Assembly: GCA_902490585.1 (NCBI GenBank)
Contig: CABUEI010000076.1
Location: 1 to 5,877 of the forward strand
From: an uncultured Oscillospiraceae bacterium
GTDB lineage: Bacteria; Bacillota; Clostridia; Oscillospirales; Ruminococcaceae
Length of the DNA stretch: 5,877 nt
Direction: 5' to 3'
Of this stretch, positions 1 to 3,869 are shown piece after piece. The position numbers were made by a program, and so were the translations under genes. The notes under the pieces were generated by a model that did no database searches, was not told the origin of the DNA, and saw only the letters and a list, made by a program, of their open reading frames with translations. How positions within the stretch are numbered: the first letter of the stretch is position 1; each line of letters opens with the position of its first letter.

Positions 1-154
1 CTTTCAGCGTCTTGAAATGTGCGGAGCCGTAGGTCATGGTATAAAATGACGGCTCAATGTGAAAGCATTTCGTTTCGCAACATCGTACAAGAGTTTTGTT
101 GACTTTTTTTAGAGGTCCGCTGACCGATATAAGTGACATCTTCTCAACTGCCAT
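1..154 (-). CDS. ntpI: V-type ATP synthase subunit I, N-terminal fragment (cut by window edge)
   Basis: Subunit I (the a-subunit homologue) is the membrane stator of the V/A-type ATPase. Its N-terminal half is cytoplasmic and holds the peripheral stalks, and its C-terminal half forms the ion half-channels against the c/K ring. Only 51 codons are present, starting at the ATG at 154-152 and running off position 1. The start reads MAVEKMSLISVSGPL and continues to a CFHIEP stretch. This matches the usual opening of bacterial subunit I, where a hydrophobic beta strand leads into a 'GPL' turn and then helix. An AAAGGA ribosome binding site lies at 168-163, 8 nt before the ATG. The gene begins 29 nt after the subunit C stop, so the two are almost certainly co-transcribed. 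The membrane half is not visible. Identity rests on this N-terminus plus the neighbouring V-ATPase genes. Confidence 0.85.
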   Translation of the reverse strand, partial: MAVEKMSLISVSGPLKKVNKTLVRCCETKCFHIEPSFYTMTYGSAHFKTLK

Positions 155-183
155 TATATCATTCCTTTCGCTGTATATTTGCT

Positions 184-1215
184 CTATAATATCAGCATTT
201 TTTCTATCTGTGACGGCTCGAGCGAGTACCTTACGCCCTCTATCACAGTTGTTAAATTTCTGTTTTCAATCTGCAAAAGCTCAGTCAGTGAATATATAAC
301 CGTGCTGTCGCACTGCGATAATGCGAGCTTTGCGTCATAATAACGTTTGTTTGACGTATATACCGCCGTTTCGATGTCCGTTGCCTGCTCCTCGTTAATA
401 TCCTTGAAATAAGGAAGCTTCAGCAGAAGCGGCAATATCGGCTCGTTATCGGCTTTCGTCAGTATCTGTTCCATTGTCTTTTTATCGAATCTGTCGCAAA
501 AAGGCAGAGTATGCGCAACCACATCTTCGGTTGACATTTTGAAAAGTCCCTTTAGCCGATAGCATATCTTGATATTGTACATATCGCAACGTCTGCGTAT
601 ACATTTTTCTACTTCCGTGCGTTCACTGCCGGACATATCCTTTTTTATACGGGAAAAAAGCGTCGTATAAAGATATTTTGTAAGCTCATAATCAACAGAA
701 ACAATGGGCGGAAAAGCCTTAGTTCCGTCGGAAAGAGGAGCAAGAACGTCATAATACGGCGTACCCTTCAGAACATCCAGTATTTCATCAAATGTTCTTG
801 CTTTTGAAAGTGCCCGAATATCGTAAGAACAGATATTCGTCAGATAACCCGGAAAGCCCGGAATGAACAGATCGTAAACGCCTGCGCCGATATACATTGC
901 GGCATTGATAATCTGTTTTATTTCCTCCTGTATAAGCAGAAAATCATAGAACTTGTTTTTACTGCCCGGACAGAATTTTCTCAGCTCGTCATATACTCTG
1001 AAAAGCCGCTTTTCCATAAGTCTTTCAGCCTGACTTCGCCTTACGGTGTTGTCAACGCCAGAAAAATCCTTATCGAAATCATCGTATGTTTTCAGCTGTG
1101 TCACAATCTCGCCGACATTTGCCTTTGAAATTAAAGTCTTATATTCATCAAGACTCAGAAGTTTGCCGTACTTAGCTCTCGCTTTGGCTATAACCGCCGC
1201 TGAACCTGCCGACAT
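184..1215 (-). CDS. ntpC: V-type ATP synthase subunit C (AC39/subunit d family)
   Basis: This subunit is the funnel-shaped cytoplasmic socket that couples the central rotor shaft (D/F) to the membrane c/K ring of the V/A-type rotary ATPase. The 343-residue product is within the normal size for the family. It opens with the characteristic N-terminal pattern: an ARAKYGKLL stretch near residues 13-21, then LDEYKTLI and NVGEIVTQLK up to about residue 42. The rest is mostly helical, polar and cysteine-poor, without signal peptide or membrane segment, as expected for three repeated helical bundles of the vATP-synt_AC39 family. The start is set by a near-perfect GGAGGTG ribosome binding site at 1227-1221, 5 nt before the ATG. 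The gene lies 31 nt after the small stalk subunit and 29 nt before subunit I. In the Enterococcus hirae and Thermus operons, as I recall them, subunit C follows E rather than preceding I, so this order is a variant. Confidence 0.92.
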   Translation of the reverse strand: MSAGSAAVIAKARAKYGKLLSLDEYKTLISKANVGEIVTQLKTYDDFDKDFSGVDNTVRRSQAERLMEKRLFRVYDELRKFCPGSKNKFYDFLLIQEEIKQIINAAMYIGAGVYDLFIPGFPGYLTNICSYDIRALSKARTFDEILDVLKGTPYYDVLAPLSDGTKAFPPIVSVDYELTKYLYTTLFSRIKKDMSGSERTEVEKCIRRRCDMYNIKICYRLKGLFKMSTEDVVAHTLPFCDRFDKKTMEQILTKADNEPILPLLLKLPYFKDINEEQATDIETAVYTSNKRYYDAKLALSQCDSTVIYSLTELLQIENRNLTTVIEGVRYSLEPSQIEKMLIL

Positions 1216-1246
1216 GAAATCACCTCCGAATACTTATTGTATGCTG

Positions 1247-1558
1247 TCAATTGACGGAGATAATGTTCTTGTATATCTCGTCAGCCCATTTGTCCTTGTT
1301 TTTTGAAAATTCATCGTCAAGACGGCTTATGACAGCGTTACACTCGGCTGTAGTTGCCGAATAATGCTCTTCCCCGCTATTTTTCAGCTCATCGTGATAA
1401 CTGTTTATCTTATCACTGCGGTCTTCTTCATAGCTAATACGCTCTTTTTCACGGAGTGCCGCCGCATCCGAAAGAATGGATTCGGCTTTTTTATCAGCAT
1501 CAGCCACTATTTCTTCGGCGTGCTTTTCATAAGCGATTATCTCGCTGATTACATCCAT
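1247..1558 (-). CDS. V-type ATP synthase peripheral-stalk subunit (G/H type), small coiled coil
   Basis: This 103-residue protein is very rich in Glu, Lys, Asp and Ala, with no proline and no membrane segment. Residues about 5-80 look like a continuous amphipathic helix: IIAYEKHAEEIVADADKKAE, then an ESILSDAAALREKERISYEE-like stretch and further charged helix. This is the form of bacterial V/A-ATPase subunit G (also called H, NtpF-like), which pairs with subunit E to make the peripheral stalk joining the catalytic head to subunit I. Low-complexity coiled coils are hard to name from sequence alone, so the call depends on position: it is the first gene of a run continuing with subunits C and I. 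The ATG at 1558-1556 is preceded by an AAAGGTGG ribosome binding site at 1573-1566, about 7 nt upstream. Subunit E is less likely, since that protein is usually close to 200 residues with a globular C-terminal domain. Confidence 0.78.
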   Translation of the reverse strand: MDVISEIIAYEKHAEEIVADADKKAESILSDAAALREKERISYEEDRSDKINSYHDELKNSGEEHYSATTAECNAVISRLDDEFSKNKDKWADEIYKNIISVN

Positions 1559-1672
1559 CGGAACACCACCTTTCTAAGCATGTATAAATCTAAAATCATA
1601 ATTAAGTTTACTACAATTATCCCCAAAATACAAGCAGAATTATTACCAAAAAGCCTTGAAAAATTTTGTGAG

Positions 1673-1700
1673 ATAATATTCTTGACAAATTTACTTTGAA
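1673..1700 (-). promoter_or_regulatory. Weak candidate promoter for the V-ATPase operon
   Basis: On the minus strand a TTCAAA (1700-1695) and a TATTAT (1678-1673) are separated by 16 nt, each a 4-5 of 6 match to sigma-A boxes. Initiation near 1667 would give a leader of about 110 nt before the stalk-subunit ATG. The 1559-1726 gap is uniformly AT-rich, so such matches arise easily by chance, and other pairs are nearly as good (for example TTGTAT followed after 17 nt by TAAACT). This is the first gene of the visible operon and follows a terminator, so some promoter is expected here, but its exact location is uncertain. Confidence 0.3.
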
Positions 1701-1726
1701 GATAACCGCAAAAAACGGACATACTG

Positions 1727-1752
1727 AAAAACCGCAGGCTGACCTGCGGTTT
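1727..1752 (-). terminator. Rho-independent terminator of the ACT-DUF711 unit
   Basis: A perfect 10-bp inverted repeat (AAACCGCAGG at 1729-1738 and CCTGCGGTTT at 1743-1752) encloses the 4-nt loop 1739-1742. Read on the minus strand it starts 4 nt after the DUF711 stop codon. The stem ends in a T run, giving five consecutive U residues including those in the stem, then a C. The U tract is short, so termination may be incomplete, and the V-ATPase genes lie downstream on the same strand. On the plus strand the stem is followed by AATG, so it does not suit a plus-strand transcript. Confidence 0.85.
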
Positions 1753-1756
1753 AATG

Positions 1757-3112
1757 TTAGTTTTTAAGACTCTGTAAAGGTGCCGGAATACGTCCGCCTC
1801 TCGAAATGAACTTTGAGGACGAGAACTTGCTGAGCTTCATTACGGGACCGCTTCCGAACAGTCCGCCGAACTCAAGCGTATCGCCTTCCTTCATTCCTAT
1901 AGCGGGAATTACACGGACTGCGGTTGTCTTAGAGTTTACCATACCGATTGCAGCCTCATCAGCAATAATTGCAGAAATCGTATCTGCGGAAGTATCACCG
2001 GGAACGGCGATCATATCAAGACCGACTGAGCAAACGGCTGTCATAGCTTCGAGCTTTTCTATTGACAATGCACCACGGTTGACAGCGTCGATCATACCTG
2101 CGTCTTCCGATACGGGAATGAATGCGCCGGAAAGTCCGCCGACGCTTGACGATGCCATAACGCCGCCCTTCTTTACTGCGTCGTTGAGCATTGCGAGAGC
2201 CGCTGTTGTGCCGTGTGCACCACAGCTTTCAAGACCGATTTCTTCAAGGATATGCGCAACACTGTCGCCTACCGCAGGGGTAGGAGCAAGTGATAAGTCA
2301 ACTATACCGAACGGTACGCCGAGCATCTTGCTTGCTTCTACGCCTACAAGCTGACCCATACGGGTAATCTTGAATGCAGTCTTCTTTATCTGCTCTGCAA
2401 CTTCACTTATGCTCGCATCGGGCATCTTTGAAAGTGCAGAACGAACAACACCGGGTCCGCTAACACCGACATTAAGAACACAGTCAGCTTCACCGACACC
2501 GTGAAATGCGCCTGCCATAAAGGGATTATCCTCAACGGCGTTGCAGAATACTACTATCTTTGCGGCACCAAAACAGTGGTTATCCTTTGTGGCTTCAGAT
2601 GCCTGCTTTATAATCTTACCCATAAGAGCAACGGCATCCATATTGATACCGGCTCTTGTCGAACCGACATTTACGGAAGAGCATACATTTGATGTTTCTG
2701 CAAGTGCTTCGGGGATAGAATTGATAAGCTCTAAATCACCTGCGGCGAAACCTTTCTGTACAAGTGCAGAGTAACCGCCTATGTAGTTAACGCCTGTACC
2801 CTCTGCTACTCTCTGGAGTGTCTTTGCAAATTTTACGGGACTGCCCTTTGCAGCTGCCGCAAGCATTGAGATAGGTGTTACAGAAAGACGCTTGTTAATA
2901 ATCGGAATACCGTAACGCTTCTCGATTATTTCACCTGTTTCAACGTGATGCTCGGCAACACGCATCATCTTCTCGTATACTTTTTCGCATGACTTGTCTA
3001 TATCACTGTCGATACAGTCGAGAAGCGAGATACCCATTGTTATTGTACGGATATCAAGATTTTCTTCCTGTATCATCTTGATAGTTTCAAGAATATCTTT
3101 TGAATTGAACAT
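1757..3112 (-). CDS. PFL family protein (DUF711/UPF0210), function unknown
   Basis: This is a complete 451-residue member of the DUF711/UPF0210 family, whose usual length is about 450. As I recall, the 'PFL' name comes from a pyruvate-formate-lyase-like fold in a pneumococcal homologue, not from shown activity. Conserved blocks in order are: DIRTITMGISLLDC (20-33), KRLSVTPISML (74-84), NYIGGYSALVQKG (109-121), SSVNVGSTRAGINMDAV (145-161), FCNAVEDNPFMAGAFHG (189-205), NVGVSGPGVV (214-223), the PFGIVDLSLAPTPAVGDSVA block (267-286), HGTTAALAMLNDAVKKGG (300-317), VGGLSGAFIPVSED (324-337) and a C-terminal RGGRIPAP (438-445). Cys33, Cys190 and Cys361 sit in such blocks. I see no canonical glycyl-radical motif (RVxGY-like) near the C-terminus and no activating enzyme nearby, so radical chemistry is not supported. 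The product looks soluble and cytoplasmic. The ATG follows a GGGAG site at 3124-3120 by 7 nt and lies 19 nt after the ACT gene, indicating one operon. Confidence 0.93.
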   Translation of the reverse strand: MFNSKDILETIKMIQEENLDIRTITMGISLLDCIDSDIDKSCEKVYEKMMRVAEHHVETGEIIEKRYGIPIINKRLSVTPISMLAAAAKGSPVKFAKTLQRVAEGTGVNYIGGYSALVQKGFAAGDLELINSIPEALAETSNVCSSVNVGSTRAGINMDAVALMGKIIKQASEATKDNHCFGAAKIVVFCNAVEDNPFMAGAFHGVGEADCVLNVGVSGPGVVRSALSKMPDASISEVAEQIKKTAFKITRMGQLVGVEASKMLGVPFGIVDLSLAPTPAVGDSVAHILEEIGLESCGAHGTTAALAMLNDAVKKGGVMASSSVGGLSGAFIPVSEDAGMIDAVNRGALSIEKLEAMTAVCSVGLDMIAVPGDTSADTISAIIADEAAIGMVNSKTTAVRVIPAIGMKEGDTLEFGGLFGSGPVMKLSKFSSSKFISRGGRIPAPLQSLKN

Positions 3113-3131
3113 TTAGTTTCTCCCGTTTATA

Positions 3132-3401
3132 TTATATATTGTGCATCGAATTGAAGATGTCTTCGTGCATAACGTGTATCTGAAGACCCATATCGTTTCC
3201 TGCTTCCTTTAACTTGTCAGCAAGAACATTGTAATCAACAGAGCACTTTGTAATGTCGATAAGCATTGTCATAGCAAAAAGGTCCTGCATGATTGTCTGC
3301 GTAACGTCCATAACGTTTGCATTACACTCTGCACAGATATTACTAACCTTTGCAAGAATACCGACTGTATCTTTACCAATAACCGCAACTACTGCTCTCA
3401 T
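3132..3401 (-). CDS. ACT domain-containing protein (UPF0237 family)
   Basis: This 89-residue protein is a single stand-alone ACT domain, the beta-alpha-beta-beta-alpha-beta module that typically binds amino acids or other small ligands in pairs. The first strand is AVVAVIGKD (3-11), followed by the ligand-loop glycine in DTVGILAKVSNI (11-22), then a helix, NANVMDVTQTI (27-37), the strand FAMTMLIDI and a C-terminal helix. The tail HVMHEDIFNSMHNI matches the ending I associate with UPF0237 members. The start is the ATG at 3401-3399, not the in-frame ATG at 3458. The former has a GAGAGG ribosome binding site at 3415-3410 and gives the family N-terminus, whereas the upstream codon overlaps the promoter -10 box and adds 19 unrelated residues. 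The gene heads an operon with the DUF711 gene. This pairing is well known in Firmicutes (pneumococcal SP_0238/SP_0239 is one example), suggesting a ligand-sensing partner, though the ligand is unknown. Confidence 0.92.
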   Translation of the reverse strand: MRAVVAVIGKDTVGILAKVSNICAECNANVMDVTQTIMQDLFAMTMLIDITKCSVDYNVLADKLKEAGNDMGLQIHVMHEDIFNSMHNI

Positions 3402-3409
3402 AAAATAAA

Positions 3410-3415
3410 CCTCTC
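3410..3415 (-). promoter_or_regulatory. Ribosome binding site deciding the ACT gene start
   Basis: GAGAGG on the minus strand lies 8 nt before the ATG at 3401-3399. It decides between this start and the in-frame ATG at 3458, which lies upstream of the predicted transcription start and has no such site. Confidence 0.8.
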
Positions 3416-3446
3416 TTTTTTCCGGATAAAAAATATATCTTTTGAT

Positions 3447-3475
3447 ATTATACACCACTCTTTGTCAAAAGTCAA
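3447..3475 (-). promoter_or_regulatory. Strong sigma-A-type promoter for the ACT-DUF711 unit
   Basis: On the minus strand a TTGACT (3475-3470) is followed after exactly 17 nt by a perfect TATAAT (3452-3447). An A/T tract at 3476-3490 lies directly upstream of the -35 box and could act as an UP element. Transcription should begin near 3440, giving a leader of about 39 nt that contains the GAGAGG ribosome binding site. This is the best promoter match in the window. Confidence 0.85.
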
Positions 3476-3539
3476 AACTTTTTTTAAAATACAGAAAAAC
3501 CGCATTGTAACATTATTCGCCATTATTTTTAAAAAGTAC

Positions 3540-3568
3540 TTGTAATCAAGGTTGAAAAATGATACAAT
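3540..3568 (+). promoter_or_regulatory. Candidate distal promoter (P1) for uvrC
   Basis: TTGTAA (3540-3545, 4 of 6 match) and TACAAT (3563-3568, 5 of 6 match) are spaced by exactly 17 nt on the plus strand. Initiation near 3575 would produce a leader of about 295 nt before the uvrC start, including the whole GC-rich palindromic block. It diverges from the ACT promoter, with the two -35 boxes 64 nt apart. The match is fair in an AT-rich region, so it remains a prediction. Confidence 0.45.
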
Positions 3569-3650
3569 ATAAATATCTATACAGATAACAGCTTGTAGAA
3601 AAAGTTCGTTTTTATAAAAATAGAGTAAATTCTCAATCCCTATCCCCAAA

Positions 3651-3671
3651 CCCCTTCCCCGTAGGAAGGGG
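3651..3671. repeat. Perfect 8-bp hairpin in the GC-rich element
   Basis: CCCCTTCC (3651-3658), loop 3659-3663, GGAAGGGG (3664-3671). An outer CCCC (3644-3647) and GGGG (3680-3683) could extend it across unpaired bases. Neither strand shows a T run after the stem, which argues against intrinsic termination. Confidence 0.8.
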
Positions 3672-3710
3672 CTGAGTGTGGGGCTGCCGCCCTCACCAAG
3701 CAAGGACGCT

Positions 3711-3770
3711 TGCAGTCAGTTGCACACAGTCGTTGCACGACGCAGCGACACAAACGACTGACGACCTGCA
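3711..3770. repeat. Nested imperfect palindrome in the GC-rich element
   Basis: Outer arms TGCAG (3711-3715) and CTGCA (3766-3770) are followed inward by TCAG (3716-3719) and CTGA (3758-3761), with a 3-nt bulge. A competing perfect inner pairing joins 3727-3734 with 3753-3760, and a small hairpin GTCGT-TGC-ACGAC sits at 3729-3741. The motif CGAC recurs several times inside, so alternative folds are possible. Confidence 0.65.
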
Positions 3771-3812
3771 TTGTGGCTACGCCCCAAACCCCATTCCAGC
3801 AAAAAGAGATTT

Positions 3813-3842
3813 TTGACAAGTTGAAACATCTATACTGATAAT
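3813..3842 (+). promoter_or_regulatory. Likely proximal promoter (P2) for uvrC-rsmD
   Basis: A perfect TTGACA -35 box (3813-3818) is followed after 18 nt by GATAAT (3837-3842, 5 of 6 match). Transcription would begin near 3849, just after the ATG at 3846. That leaves a leader of about 20 nt with the GGAG site before the TTG start at 3870. The good geometry and its fit to the chosen start favour this promoter over P1. Confidence 0.6.
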
Positions 3843-3855
3843 TTAATGTTTTTTC

Positions 3856-3859
3856 GGAG
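3856..3859 (+). promoter_or_regulatory. Ribosome binding site deciding the uvrC TTG start
   Basis: GGAG lies 10 nt before the TTG at 3870-3872. It is too far downstream to serve the ATG at 3846 and too close to serve the in-frame GTG at 3861, so TTG is the only candidate start with usable spacing. Confidence 0.65.
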
Positions 3860-3869
3860 TGTGTTACCG

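Larger units (their letters stand above)
3635..3800. repeat. GC-rich palindromic intergenic element (putative REP/MITE-like repeat)
   Basis: This block of roughly 165 nt differs from its flanks in composition and is built of short repeats. A perfect hairpin has 8-bp arms at 3651-3658 and 3664-3671 with a 5-nt loop. A smaller one pairs 3701-3705 with 3710-3714. A perfect 8-bp inverted repeat (CAGTCGTT at 3727-3734, AACGACTG at 3753-3760) is nested in an imperfect palindrome whose ends are TGCAG (3711-3715) and CTGCA (3766-3770). The 11-mer CCCCAAACCCC occurs near both ends as a direct repeat (3644-3654 and 3782-3792). There is no transposase gene, and no T tract follows the hairpins, so they are not simple terminators. 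A dispersed non-coding repeat is the most natural reading; a structured leader RNA is the alternative. Copy number elsewhere in the genome cannot be seen from this window. Confidence 0.55.
3459..3869. other. Divergent intergenic region without a gene
   Basis: About 410 nt separate the ACT-gene leader from the uvrC start. The left part (about 3476-3630) is very AT-rich; by hand count 3541-3630 is about 22% G+C. The middle (about 3635-3800) is sharply GC-rich and full of inverted repeats, with 3681-3780 counting 60% G+C. The right part is again AT-rich and holds the likely proximal uvrC promoter. Open frames crossing it lack ribosome binding sites and recognisable domains, and they read through the palindromes, so I find no credible gene here. 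Confidence 0.75.

Noticed and set aside
1682..1687. Perfect TTGACA on the plus strand
   Set aside because: No acceptable -10 box lies 16-18 nt downstream (17 nt gives ACCGCA), and no plus-strand gene follows; the next region is the antisense of DUF711.
1364..1699. Plus-strand open frame of 111 codons opposite the stalk subunit
   Set aside because: It is antisense to the coiled-coil subunit and has no ribosome binding site; its hydrophobic look comes from reading the complement of charged codons.
1806..2354. Plus-strand open frame of 182 codons opposite the DUF711 gene
   Set aside because: It is fully antisense to a complete, strongly conserved gene and gives a Ser/Pro/Ala-rich product without a domain.
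3402..3458. N-terminal extension of the ACT protein from the ATG at 3458
   Set aside because: That codon overlaps the -10 region and lies upstream of the predicted transcription start. The ATG at 3401 has a good ribosome binding site and gives the family N-terminus.
3463..3468. Alternative TTGACA -35 box for the ACT promoter
   Set aside because: It lies only 10 nt from the TATAAT; the overlapping TTGACT at 3470-3475 has the correct 17-nt spacing.
3595..3608. Possible LexA/DinR SOS box upstream of uvrC
   Set aside because: Only the GTTCG half-site (3604-3608) is present. The partner position reads GTAGA rather than CGAAC, so SOS control is not supported.
3651..3671. Hairpin read as an intrinsic terminator or attenuator before uvrC
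   Set aside because: No T run follows the stem on either strand, so intrinsic termination is not supported.
3398..3703. Minus-strand open frame of 101 codons upstream of the ACT gene
   Set aside because: It runs through the ACT promoter and leader and half of the GC-rich element. It has no ribosome binding site or family resemblance, so it is a chance open frame.
3635..3800. CRISPR array
   Set aside because: The repeats are short, irregular and mostly inverted, with no regular repeat-spacer pattern and no cas genes nearby.
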